Shown here piece after piece: positions 23,831 to 33,161 of a stretch of DNA of 64,000 nt. The stretch lies in NCBI GenBank assembly GCA_944390745.1, contig CALXQK010000013.1, positions 124,001 through 188,000 of the forward strand, given 5' to 3'. Position 1 is the first letter of the stretch; each line of letters begins with the position of its first letter. The notes below the pieces were generated by a model. The model did not search any database. It saw only the letters and a program-made list of their open reading frames with translations, and had not been told where the DNA came from. Position numbers and translations under genes: made by a program. Source of the stretch: an uncultured Duodenibacillus sp. (GTDB lineage Bacteria; Pseudomonadota; Gammaproteobacteria; Burkholderiales; Burkholderiaceae_F).

Positions 23831-26790
23831 GATTCGCTGACAATGTAGGAATAGATGTCCGGGCGCACCGGCGTCCGGAGCCGATAGTCAATTTCAAAGG
23901 CGGGGGTGCCGCCTTCGAGCTCAATGGTCTGCGGCGCGCCCCGGGCCTCAACCTCGCCCAGGAAGTAGAAGCTCTTTGCCTCCTGGTCGTTCTTGTTCTT
24001 GCGCACGAACAGATAGATGCGGTTGCCGCGGTCGGCCTCGGTGCGCTTGTAGATGTGGTCGGCGTCGCTTGAGTCTCCGCGCCGGCCTGTCTTTGAAAGT
24101 GCAATGAGGCTTTGCGGCGAGACGAAGCGGTCGTGGTACTTGATCGCATCCTCGTCCTTGTCGTAGTTGATGAAGACCGGAAGCGTGCGCGTGGCCGCAT
24201 CATACCGATAGCCCCCGATGTTGTTGGCGGGCATGTTGCCCGGCCAGTTGAGCAGCCGGCAGACGTCGTTGTAGGTGTAGCGCGCGTAAAGCTGCAGGTC
24301 CGTGTCCGCATAGCGCTCGCCGTACTCGGTGCGGTTGCGGCCGAGCGCAAACTCAACGAGTTCGCCCAGGTGCCGCCTGAAGTCGCCGCCGTGCGCGAGC
24401 TCCTCGAGAAGCTGCGCCGAGGGTCTCCAGAGGCGGCCGTCGGCCGAAACGCTCAGAAATTCGCAGCCCTCGTTTCTTTTCCTCTCATCGGCGTTGCGCG
24501 CAAAGTTGTTGGTGAGCACATTGGCCACGCTCTGAAGGTGCAGATCCGAGGCCTTGATTGAAAACTCCCGCTCAAGGCGCCTGACGAGCACCTCGCGCAG
24601 GTTGTCCCTCTCGCCCGCAAGCATCGACTCGAGCACCAGAAGCTCCGAGACGCGCTGCCCGCGCCCGACCTGCGCGCACAGATAGGAGAGCATGCGGCGT
24701 CCCGCCGGACGCACCTCGGGCGGCGCGTCCTTTTCGGCCTTCAGGAGAAACTCCACGTAGGAGGCGTTCGGGGCAAAGGAAAAGAACTTCGCGGCGTCAA
24801 TGGAGCCGTGCGCCTCAAAGTCCATGAGCGCGGGCACGCGGCCGATCTGGTACTTCAGAAGCTGGTAGGCCTTTCTGAGCTCCTGCATCGAGTTTGTGCG
24901 GGCCTTGTCGATCGCCTCGTAGATGCGCCGGCGGCTGATCTCGTCAAAGTGCACGGTCGACCTGCCCGAAATGAGGCTTTGCGTCGTCATCCGGCGCAGG
25001 GTGTCCTTGTTGTAGGAGCGGTCCCCGGAGAGCGCGGCCGGGATCATGTAGTTGTTGGCGTAGTTGCCGATGAAGTCGATGACGACGAGAAAGTCCTTGC
25101 CCTCGGCCTTGCGCAGGCCGCGACCGAGCTGCTGCACGAAGACGATCGGACTTTGCGTCTGGCGCAGCAGCACCACCTGGTTGACCTCGGGAATGTCGAC
25201 GCCCTCGTTGAAGATGTCCACCGTGAGGATGTAGTCGAGGGGCTCGGGCGCATCGTCGTCGGTGAGCCGCTCAATGGCCGCCTCGCGCTCGGCCTGGGAG
25301 CTTTCTCCCGAAAGCGCGGCCGTTGAAAGCCCCCGGGCGTTGAGCATCTCCGAAAGGCGGCGCGCCTCCGCGTTGCTGCTGCAAAACATCAGCCCCTTGA
25401 CGCGCGTGCCGCTGTAGGCGTAAAGCCGCACGGTGCGCAGGATGTGGTCCACGCGCGCCTCAGAGGTGAGCCGCCTGAAGTCGGCAAGCTCCCCGGGGCC
25501 GAGTTCGTCGGAAACGAACTCGGTGATGCCGAAATAGTGAAAGGGACACAGCAGATCCTCCTCAAGCGCCTGCTGCAGCCGCAACTCCATGAGGATCTGG
25601 TGGTCAAAGAGCGCGTAGATGTTCTCCTCGTCGGGACGATCGGGCGTGGCCGTCATGCCCAGCCACAGCTGCGGCGTGAAGCGCTCCATGATCCGCTTGT
25701 AGCTTGCCGCGCCCGCGCGGTGCACCTCATCGATCACGATGACGTCAAAATGGTTTCGCGCGAAGTCGTCAAGCCGCCGGACCATGGTCTGCATGGTCGA
25801 GAAAACGACCGCCCTGTCGCCTGGATCGATGTCAAGGGCCGAGCGGTCCTGGGAGATCAGAAACCCGTACCGGTAGTCCTCTCCCAGCACGCGCCGGTAG
25901 CTTTGCGCCGCCTTGCGCGCAATCTGCTCGCGGTGCACGAGAAAGAGAACGCGCCGCGGGGCGGCGGCCTGCACGGCAAAGGCAGAGGCGTAGGTCTTGC
26001 CGGTTCCGGTAGCCGAAATCAGAAGTCCGCGGCAGCCCCGGGCGCTGTCCTCGCAGGTCTTTGCCAGCAGATGCAGCAGGTTGTCGACAAGGCGCCTCTG
26101 CATGCTGTTGGGGCGCAGCACGCCCGCGGCCGGCGCCAGGGCGCCGTCGGCGACGCGCATAATCTCGCGGCGCGCCTGAAACTGCCGGCGGTACTCCTCG
26201 CAGTAGGCCTCGAGCACGTCGCCGAGCGGATGCGCGCACGGGCTCTCCCAGAGCGCTTCAAACTCGCGCATCACGCGCGCGCTCATTTCGCCCGCATCGC
26301 GGGCCACGAGCCGCACATTCCACTCGCGGCTTGACTTGAGGGCCGCACCGGTGAGATTGGAGCTGCCGACAATAAACCGAAGCTCGCCGCCGCGTCTGAA
26401 GATGTAGCCCTTGGTGTGAAAGCCTCCGGCGCCCGCGGGCGCCTCGCCCGTGCGAAACATCCGGATCTCGATGTTTTCAAACGCCTGCAGCCGCTGCAGC
26501 GCAAACGGATCGGTAAAGCAGAGATAGTCGGTGGTCAGAATCCTGCCGCGCACGCCTCTGGCGCGCAGCTCGTCGAGCGTCATCATCAGATCCTGCACGC
26601 CCTCGTTGGTGACAAACGCAACGCTCAGACTGAACTGCTCGCAGGCGCGAAACTCCTCCTGCAGCGCCTGCAGCACGCTCGTTCCCTGCCGGACTTCATT
26701 GACCAGAAGCTGCGCGCGCAGGTGCTCGGACGACTCGACGGCGCTGTCGACAAAGGAGGTCCTCAGGCCCGCAAGGAGGTCTTCGTGCAT
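23827..26790 (-). CDS. PLD-nuclease / DEAD-like superfamily 2 helicase / DUF3427 protein
   Basis: A 987-residue three-part protein. Residues about 30-200 form a phospholipase D-like nuclease with one HKD-type motif (His125-x-Lys127 and GSSN at 142-145). Residues about 225-570 are a superfamily 2 helicase: Walker A ATGTGKT (260-266), DEVH (354-357), TAT (380-382) and motif VI QQLGRGLRK (553-561). The C-terminal 300 or so residues resemble DUF3427. This domain order is known from a widespread family placed in repair or phage-defence contexts, but without a settled mechanism. A single HKD motif implies dimerisation for catalysis. No clear ribosome binding site precedes the ATG. It overlaps the Nudix gene by 4 bp. 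Confidence 0.9.
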   Translation of the reverse strand: MHEDLLAGLRTSFVDSAVESSEHLRAQLLVNEVRQGTSVLQALQEEFRACEQFSLSVAFVTNEGVQDLMMTLDELRARGVRGRILTTDYLCFTDPFALQRLQAFENIEIRMFRTGEAPAGAGGFHTKGYIFRRGGELRFIVGSSNLTGAALKSSREWNVRLVARDAGEMSARVMREFEALWESPCAHPLGDVLEAYCEEYRRQFQARREIMRVADGALAPAAGVLRPNSMQRRLVDNLLHLLAKTCEDSARGCRGLLISATGTGKTYASAFAVQAAAPRRVLFLVHREQIARKAAQSYRRVLGEDYRYGFLISQDRSALDIDPGDRAVVFSTMQTMVRRLDDFARNHFDVIVIDEVHRAGAASYKRIMERFTPQLWLGMTATPDRPDEENIYALFDHQILMELRLQQALEEDLLCPFHYFGITEFVSDELGPGELADFRRLTSEARVDHILRTVRLYAYSGTRVKGLMFCSSNAEARRLSEMLNARGLSTAALSGESSQAEREAAIERLTDDDAPEPLDYILTVDIFNEGVDIPEVNQVVLLRQTQSPIVFVQQLGRGLRKAEGKDFLVVIDFIGNYANNYMIPAALSGDRSYNKDTLRRMTTQSLISGRSTVHFDEISRRRIYEAIDKARTNSMQELRKAYQLLKYQIGRVPALMDFEAHGSIDAAKFFSFAPNASYVEFLLKAEKDAPPEVRPAGRRMLSYLCAQVGRGQRVSELLVLESMLAGERDNLREVLVRRLEREFSIKASDLHLQSVANVLTNNFARNADERKRNEGCEFLSVSADGRLWRPSAQLLEELAHGGDFRRHLGELVEFALGRNRTEYGERYADTDLQLYARYTYNDVCRLLNWPGNMPANNIGGYRYDAATRTLPVFINYDKDEDAIKYHDRFVSPQSLIALSKTGRRGDSSDADHIYKRTEADRGNRIYLFVRKNKNDQEAKSFYFLGEVEARGAPQTIELEGGTPAFEIDYRLRTPVRPDIYSYIVSES

Positions 26791-26891
26791 GGAAGGTTCT
26801 GCCGCAAGAAAAGGGGGAAATTCGTGAAAACAGGTGCCCCATTATTGCAGCTTTCCCTGGGTCGACGCCCGCGGCCGGCCGAACCAGGATC

Positions 26892-27689
26892 TCAGCGCGG
26901 TCCGAACACCGCGGCAAAGCGCTCAAAGACCTCCATGATCGCCGCATCGAGAAAGCCGCGCGCCTTTTCAATGAGCGCCGGCGGCACGCCGTAAAAGGCC
27001 TCCGCGGCCGCGCCCGTGATGGCTGCGATCGTGTCCGAGTCCCCGCCAAGGGAGATCGCCGTGCGCAGAGCGTCCTCAAAGGACGTGCTCTCAAGGAAGG
27101 CCTCGAGAGCCTGCGGCACCGTGCCCGCGCAGCTCACGTCGTAGGCGTAGTCGGCGCGAATCCCGTCGATCGTGAAGTCAAGCCGGTAGAACTCGTCTTC
27201 AACATAGCGGCGGATCTCGTCGAGCGCGGCGCCCGTGCGCGCCAGAAAGACGCAGCTTGCCGCGGCCTCGGCCCCGAGCAGCGCCTGCGGGTGGTTGTGC
27301 GTGACGGCCGAGACCGTCCGCGCCAACGACCGCGCCTCGGCAAGGCTTCCCGCGGCCCAGCCGCAGGGGCTCACGCGCATGGCCGAGCCGTTGCCCCAGC
27401 TGCCGTAGGGCGCAGGCGACGGGCTTTGCGCCCAGCGCAGAAACCGCCCGCCGTAGCCGCGGTCAGGAAAGGCAAGCGCCCAGCGCCTGAGCGCCGAGGC
27501 GACCTCGCGGGAAAGATCGCACCCGGGGCGGCTGCGCCAGCAGACAAGCGCCTCGGCCACGGCCGCGGTGAGAACCGTGTCGTCAGTGAAGAAGCACCCG
27601 TCCCCAAGCAGCACGAAGTCCCTGCTCTTGATGTTGTCAAACTCAAACCGCGATCCCGCGATGTCGCCGATTGCCGCGCCCCAGAGCAT
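26892..27689 (-). CDS. ADP-ribosylglycohydrolase family protein (DraG/ARH-like)
   Basis: A 265-residue all-helical hydrolase expected to remove ADP-ribose from proteins, nucleic acids or small molecules using two magnesium ions. The metal motifs FTDDT near the N-terminus and GGDSDTIAAI near the C-terminus are both intact. The opening LWGAAIGDIAGSRFE is typical. The start at 27689 has GGAG 8 nt upstream; a TTG six codons earlier is less likely. It sits 101 bp upstream of the helicase gene on the same strand, so a joint transcript is possible. Confidence 0.88.
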   Translation of the reverse strand: MLWGAAIGDIAGSRFEFDNIKSRDFVLLGDGCFFTDDTVLTAAVAEALVCWRSRPGCDLSREVASALRRWALAFPDRGYGGRFLRWAQSPSPAPYGSWGNGSAMRVSPCGWAAGSLAEARSLARTVSAVTHNHPQALLGAEAAASCVFLARTGAALDEIRRYVEDEFYRLDFTIDGIRADYAYDVSCAGTVPQALEAFLESTSFEDALRTAISLGGDSDTIAAITGAAAEAFYGVPPALIEKARGFLDAAIMEVFERFAAVFGPR

Positions 27690-27956
27690 GTCCGGCTCTC
27701 CACCCAAGTCAAGAAGAAAAGAAGAAGCCCGCGCCGCCGGGCCCCGACCTGCGGCTCATGCTACACCCCGGGGGCGCCGGGGCGCCCCCGGATGGTCTTC
27801 TGCACGCCGTCCCCGACCCCGCCCAGACGGCCGGCCTGCCGTGCGCTGCGGCAGCGGTGCTTTGCTAGACTTCGCAAAAATTGCGCTTTTCCGGCCTTTT
27901 TTCGCGCGCCGCACGGGCCGCCCCCCGGGCGCCGTGCACAAGCCGCACTCCTTTTT

Positions 27957-28931
27957 ATGCAAAGCTTTGAACACGTTGCCGTCATCGCCAAGCCGGACGG
28001 CAACATTGCCTGCTACGTGCAGGAACTCGTCAAGATCATCGAGCGCTCGGGCTGCACGCCGCACCTCGACGAAAACGCCCTGGCCCACATGCCGAACCCC
28101 GGGAGCTATCACTCGGGACCGGTGAGCGAACTCGCCCGCGACTGCGAGGCGGCCATCGCCATCGGCGGCGACGGCACGATGCTCGGCGCGGCGCGCATGG
28201 TGGCGCCCTACGGCATTCCCGTGATCGGCATCAACGCCGGCCGGCTCGGTTTCATCACCGACATCGTGATCGAGGACATGCACCGGCTCGTGCCGAGCAT
28301 GCTCTCCGGGCACTACGTCGTCGACAAGAGAAGCCTTCTTGAGGGCGAGGTCTACCGCAACGGCGAGAAGCTCTTTCAGGAGCACGGCGTCAACGACATC
28401 GGCATCAGCCACGGCCGCGCGCTCGGCATGGTCGAGTACACGGTCTATGTCGACGGCCAGCAGATGGCCGTGCAGCACGCCGACGGCGTGATCGTGAGCA
28501 CGGCAACCGGCTCGACGGCCTACGCCATGGCCGCCGGCGGCCCCATCATGCACCCGCAGTGCAAGAACATGCTCATGGTTCCGGTGGCCCCGCACACGCT
28601 CTCAAACCGCCCGATCGTGCTGAGCTCGCGCTCGATCATCGACATCGAGCTCAACGAGACGCGCAGCGCGGTCGCAAGCTTCGATGCGCAGGTGCTCTTT
28701 GACGTCGCCGCCGGCGACGTGTTGCGCATCTATGTGAGCCCCTACACCTTCACGATGCTGCACCCGGTGGGGTACAACCACTTTGATCTCTTGCGGCGCA
28801 AGCTCAAGTGGAACTACCTGCCCAAGGCCGAGCGGCCGATTCACACGCCGGTGCACAAGCAGACGGCGCCGGCCGTGATCCGCGCCCCGGTGCCGCTGGC
28901 CGCGCGCACCGATCCACCCCCGCGCGGCTAG
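27957..28931 (+). CDS. nadK: NAD kinase
   Basis: A 324-residue kinase phosphorylating NAD to NADP. The GGDGTMLGAAR motif and the downstream STATGSTAYAMAAGGPIMHP segment are diagnostic. The start at 27957 gives MQSFEHVAVIAKP, matching family N-termini; there is no clear ribosome binding site. About 30 Pro-rich residues after the conserved domain (from about 295) are a tail longer than usual. It lies 85 bp before recN, a common pairing in proteobacteria. Confidence 0.96.
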   Translation: MQSFEHVAVIAKPDGNIACYVQELVKIIERSGCTPHLDENALAHMPNPGSYHSGPVSELARDCEAAIAIGGDGTMLGAARMVAPYGIPVIGINAGRLGFITDIVIEDMHRLVPSMLSGHYVVDKRSLLEGEVYRNGEKLFQEHGVNDIGISHGRALGMVEYTVYVDGQQMAVQHADGVIVSTATGSTAYAMAAGGPIMHPQCKNMLMVPVAPHTLSNRPIVLSSRSIIDIELNETRSAVASFDAQVLFDVAAGDVLRIYVSPYTFTMLHPVGYNHFDLLRRKLKWNYLPKAERPIHTPVHKQTAPAVIRAPVPLAARTDPPPRG

Positions 28932-29016
28932 CCCCGCGCTGCGTGCGGCGTCCCCTTCCGACTCCCTTTTTAAGTGCGGCGCCCGCCGGGCGCCAGATCC
29001 TTGAGAGCGCCCTGCC

Positions 29017-30681
29017 ATGCTTGAGCTTCTGACCTTGAAGGACTTTGTCATCGTCTCCTCGCTTGCCATTGAGGCCGAGCCGGGACTGACGTGCCTGACG
29101 GGCGAAACAGGCGCGGGCAAGTCGATTCTCATCGACGCGCTTGAGTTCGTGCTCGGCGCCCGCGGCGACCCGGGCGTGATCCGCGAGGGCTGCCAGCGCG
29201 CCGAGGCGTGCGCGCAGTTCACGGTCGTGCCGCGCGCCCGGGCCTGGCTTGAAAACGCTGGCTTTGAAGAGTGCGAGACGCTGATCGTGCGCCGCACGAT
29301 CGACCTCAAGGGGCGCTCGAGGGGCTGGATCAACGCCACGCCCGTGACGGTGGGGCAGCTGCGCGAGCTCGGCGAGCGGCTCGTCGACATCCACGGCCAG
29401 CACGCGCACCAGTCGCTTTTAAAGACCGCCTACCAGACGCAGCTCGTCGACGGCTTCGGCGCCACGCGCGCCCAGCGCGCGGCGGTGCGCGACGCATGGC
29501 TTGCCTGGCAGCACCGCCTGCGCCTTCTCACCGAGGCGACCGAGGATCAGGAGAAGCTGCAGTCCGAGGCCGAGCGCCTGGGCTGGATCAACGAAGTCTA
29601 CGAGGAGCTTCACCCCGAGCCCGGCGAATGGGAGCGGCTCGGCGACGAGCACCGCCTCCTGTCCAACGGCGCGCAGATCGTCTCGAGCATCCGCACGGCC
29701 CTTGACGATCTCTCCGAGTCCGAGGCAAGCGCCTCGACGCTTGTGGCCCGCGCACAGCAGGCCCTTGCCGCGGCAGGGCGCTTTGACGAGACCTGCGCGC
29801 AGTACGAGTCGGCCCTGGCGCAGGCCGCGGCCGTGATCGAGGACACGGCCCGGGACCTGGCCCGGCACCTTGAGCGCATGGATCTCGACGAGGATCGGCT
29901 CGCAGAGATCGACGAGCGGCTCAACAGCTACTGGCGCGTCTCGCGCAAGTTTCACCGCACGCCCGAGGAGCTCTGCACGCACTGGCAGGAGACGCGCGAG
30001 CGGCTGCGCCAGATTGAACTTGCCGGCGACATTGAGGGTCTCAGAAAGGCTGAGGCCGAAAGCCGCCGCGCCTACCAGCAGGAGGCCGCAAGGCTCACGC
30101 AGGCCCGGACGGCGGCCGCCCGGAAGCTTTCCGAGGCCGTCACCGCCGAGATGCAGACGCTTGCCATGGCCGGAGGCCGGCTTGAAATCGCCCTGCGGCC
30201 ATGCGAGCCGCGCGCCTCGGGGGTGGAGAGCTGCGAGTTTCTCGTCAGCGGCCACGCCGGCGCGACGCCGCGGCCGCTCACCAAGGTGGCCTCGGGCGGC
30301 GAGCTTGCGCGCATCTCGCTTGCAATTGCCGTCATCACCGCACAGATCACGCCGGTGCCGACGCTCATCTTCGACGAGGTCGACACGGGCATCGGCGGCG
30401 CCGTGGCCGAGGTCGTGGGGCGGCTACTGCGCCGCCTCGGCGCAACCCGCCAGGTGCTGTGCGTCACGCACCTGCCGCAGGTTGCGGCCTGCGCGCACCA
30501 GCAGTGGCAGGTGCACAAGGAGACGCACGACAACGTCACCACGAGCTCGCTCAAGGTGCTCGACCATGACGAGCGCGTCGCTGAAATCGCCCGCATGATG
30601 GGCGGCCGCGTCATCACCGAAGCCACGCGCACCACCGCCGCCGAACTCATCGCCGGCGCCGCCCGCGAGGACGGCTCATAA
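29017..30681 (+). CDS. recN: DNA repair protein RecN
   Basis: A 554-residue SMC-like ATPase acting early in double-strand break repair. Walker A GETGAGKS lies near residue 29, long coiled-coil arms fill the middle (about 150-370), and the C-terminal head has ASGGELARISLAI (signature) and FDEVDTGIGG (Walker B). Length and order are normal. Cytoplasmic. It follows nadK on the same strand. Confidence 0.97.
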   Translation: MLELLTLKDFVIVSSLAIEAEPGLTCLTGETGAGKSILIDALEFVLGARGDPGVIREGCQRAEACAQFTVVPRARAWLENAGFEECETLIVRRTIDLKGRSRGWINATPVTVGQLRELGERLVDIHGQHAHQSLLKTAYQTQLVDGFGATRAQRAAVRDAWLAWQHRLRLLTEATEDQEKLQSEAERLGWINEVYEELHPEPGEWERLGDEHRLLSNGAQIVSSIRTALDDLSESEASASTLVARAQQALAAAGRFDETCAQYESALAQAAAVIEDTARDLARHLERMDLDEDRLAEIDERLNSYWRVSRKFHRTPEELCTHWQETRERLRQIELAGDIEGLRKAEAESRRAYQQEAARLTQARTAAARKLSEAVTAEMQTLAMAGGRLEIALRPCEPRASGVESCEFLVSGHAGATPRPLTKVASGGELARISLAIAVITAQITPVPTLIFDEVDTGIGGAVAEVVGRLLRRLGATRQVLCVTHLPQVAACAHQQWQVHKETHDNVTTSSLKVLDHDERVAEIARMMGGRVITEATRTTAAELIAGAAREDGS

Positions 30682-30794
30682 ACTAGCGGCCTGCCGGACG
30701 GCGGAGCGCCTTTTTCAACCGCATTGCAAAGGAGGCGGCGCACTCCCTCTGACAAAGGCCGGGGGGCGTCCTTGAGCGCCGAAAAAAAATTCCC

Positions 30795-31787
30795 ATGATT
30801 GACAGAAAGATCGTGGTTGTCGCCACGGGCGGCACCATCGCCATGAAGTACGATGCAGCCAGCGGCGGCCTTGTGCCCGCCTGCACGGGTGAGGATCTTG
30901 CGGCCGCAGTCCCGGGGCTTTCGGAGACGGCGCCCCTGGAGTTCGTGCAGTTTTCCAACATCGCCTCGCCCGCCATGACCCCGGAGATCATGTGGCGGCT
31001 GCACCTCAGCATCAGGCAGCTTCTTGCGCGCGAGGACGTCGCGGGCGTCATCGTCACCCACGGCACCGACACGCTTGAGGAGACGAGCTTTTTTCTCGAC
31101 CTGCTGCACGCGGGCCCCAAGCCCGTCGTGACGACGGCCGCCATGCGCGGCGCTGGCGAGGTGAGCCCCGACGGCCCGATGAACATTCTCTGCGCGGTGC
31201 GCACGGCCGCAAGCGACGAGGCCCGCGGCCTGGGCGTGCTCGTCTGCATGAACGAGACGCTTCACGCCCCCGCCGACGTGATGAAAACCCACTCGGCCAA
31301 TCCCGACACCTTCCAGAGCCCCTGGTGGGGCCCGGTGGGCTACGTCGACAGCGACCGCATCGTCATCCGCCGCAGACCGCTGCGACCCGCACCCCTTGCG
31401 CCCGACTCGCTCACCGCCCGCGTCGACATCATCAAGGCCATGACGGGCTCGGGGCGCGAATACATCGACTTTGCCGTTGCGCAGGGCTGCCGGGGCATCG
31501 TCATCGAGGGCTTCGGGCGCGGCAACATCCCCGCGCCCATGGTGCCCGGCATCCGCGACGCCGTCGCCGCGGGCGTTGCCGTCGTCATCACCACCCGCAC
31601 CCCGGGCGGGCGCGTGCTCGACGTCTACGGCTACCCGGGATCGGTGACCGATGCGCGCGCCGCAGGCGCTGCGATGGGCGGCGAGATCTCCGCGGCCAAG
31701 GCCAGGCTCAAGCTCATGCTTGCGCTCTCGGAAAAGCCCGGACTTGCGCGCGACCGGGACGCCCTCGAGCGGCTCCTTGACGTCTAG
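30795..31787 (+). CDS. L-asparaginase
   Basis: A 330-residue amidohydrolase converting asparagine to aspartate and ammonia. The nucleophile motif ATGGTIAMKY and the second-Thr motif THGTDTLEET are intact, followed by the GFGRGN stretch. No signal peptide is visible, which argues for a cytoplasmic enzyme. Some relatives act on glutamine as well. A bidirectional terminator follows. Confidence 0.94.
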   Translation: MIDRKIVVVATGGTIAMKYDAASGGLVPACTGEDLAAAVPGLSETAPLEFVQFSNIASPAMTPEIMWRLHLSIRQLLAREDVAGVIVTHGTDTLEETSFFLDLLHAGPKPVVTTAAMRGAGEVSPDGPMNILCAVRTAASDEARGLGVLVCMNETLHAPADVMKTHSANPDTFQSPWWGPVGYVDSDRIVIRRRPLRPAPLAPDSLTARVDIIKAMTGSGREYIDFAVAQGCRGIVIEGFGRGNIPAPMVPGIRDAVAAGVAVVITTRTPGGRVLDVYGYPGSVTDARAAGAAMGGEISAAKARLKLMLALSEKPGLARDRDALERLLDV

Positions 31788-31807
31788 CCGCCGGAATTGA
31801 AAAAAGA

Positions 31808-31855
31808 AATCCCGCCGGCCGGGACGCATTCGCGCCCGACAGGCGGGATTTTTTC
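31808..31855. terminator. Bidirectional terminator between asparaginase and apbC genes
   Basis: AATCCCGCC (31808-31816) pairs with GGCGGGATT (31842-31850), followed rightward by TTTTTT overall and leftward by a TTTCTTTTT run. It serves both converging genes. Confidence 0.88.
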
Positions 31856-31891
31856 ATCCTCGATGCGCGAGGCGGTGCGGCGCGCAGCGCC

Positions 31892-32974
31892 CTAGTCGTT
31901 GACCACCTTCACCGAGGGAATGACGCGGCTCATGTCCTTGGCGGTCTGCGCCACGGCGGCCGCGGCCTTGAGCGCAATCTCGCGGTAGATCTTCGCGACG
32001 GCCCCGTCGGGGTCGGCGACCACCGTGGGACGGCCGCCGTCGGCCTGCTCGCGGATCTTTGCATCAAGCGGCAGCTGTCCGAGCACGGGCACGTGGTACT
32101 GCTCGCTCATGCGCCGCGCGCCGCCCTCGCCGAAGACGTGCTCCATGTGTCCGCACTCGGGGCAGACATACATCGCCATGTTTTCGACGATGCCCAGAAC
32201 CGGCACGTTGACCTTCTCAAACATGCGCAGGCCCTTCTTGGCGTCGAGCAGCGCAATGTCCTGCGGCGTGGTGACGACGATGGCGCCCGTCACCGGCACC
32301 GACTGCGACAGCGTGAGCTGGATGTCGCCCGTTCCCGGGGGCATGTCGATCACGAGATAGTCGAGGTTGTCCCAGGCGGTCTGGTTGAGCAGCTGCGTAA
32401 GGGCCTGCGCCACGAGCGGACCGCGCCAGATCATGGGCTCGTCGGGCGAGATCATGAAGCCCACGGAGTTGATCTGCAGGCCGAGCGACTCGATCGGATC
32501 CATGTTGACGCCGTCGCTGCTCGTGGGCTGGCCGCTGGCGCCGAGCATCGTGGGCTGCGAGGGGCCGTAGATGTCGGCGTCGAGCATGCCCACGCGGGCG
32601 CCCTCGGCCGAGAGCGCCAGGGCGAGATTGGCCGCCACGGTGGACTTGCCCACGCCGCCCTTGCCGGAGCTCACGGCAATGATGTTCTTCACGCTCGATA
32701 GCGTCTTGAGGGTGCGCTGCACGCGGTGCGAGATGATCTCGCCGGACATCGTCAGCAGCACGGTGCCGGCGCCTGCGTCAAGAAGGGCCTTCCTGACGCG
32801 CTGCTCAATCTGCGCGCCGACCGACTTGATCGGGTAGCCCGGCTGCACGGTGAGCGCGACGCTGTCGCCGTCGACGATGACGTTGCGGATGGCCTTGTAC
32901 TTGGAAAGCGGAAGGTTCCAGACCGGCTCCTCAACGGCACCGGCAACCTCGAGAACTTGTTCTTTGGTGAGCAT
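31892..32974 (-). CDS. apbC: Iron-sulfur cluster carrier protein ApbC/Mrp
   Basis: A 360-residue P-loop ATPase that binds and hands on 4Fe-4S clusters. An N-terminal DUF59/MIP18-like domain (about 1-85) precedes the deviant Walker A SSGKGGVGKST (about 102-112). The cluster-binding CxxC motif VCPECGH follows in the C-terminal third, along with DMPPGTGD. Length is normal. It is divergent from metG, a conserved arrangement. Confidence 0.97.
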   Translation of the reverse strand: MLTKEQVLEVAGAVEEPVWNLPLSKYKAIRNVIVDGDSVALTVQPGYPIKSVGAQIEQRVRKALLDAGAGTVLLTMSGEIISHRVQRTLKTLSSVKNIIAVSSGKGGVGKSTVAANLALALSAEGARVGMLDADIYGPSQPTMLGASGQPTSSDGVNMDPIESLGLQINSVGFMISPDEPMIWRGPLVAQALTQLLNQTAWDNLDYLVIDMPPGTGDIQLTLSQSVPVTGAIVVTTPQDIALLDAKKGLRMFEKVNVPVLGIVENMAMYVCPECGHMEHVFGEGGARRMSEQYHVPVLGQLPLDAKIREQADGGRPTVVADPDGAVAKIYREIALKAAAAVAQTAKDMSRVIPSVKVVND

Positions 32975-33161
32975 GAATCTTGAAGATGTGAAATTCGACG
33001 GGCGGGCCGGAGAAAACCAAAGCTCTCCGGCTCGGCATAAAATTGAATGTTACGCCAAAAACAACCTGAACTTTCAGAGGGTTTTTCAAGCGCCCCCGGG
33101 CGCTGCGCCGTTTCCATCGTGAAGCCGCCCTCCTGAAGCCTTTCTTTTTTCGTTGATTCGC

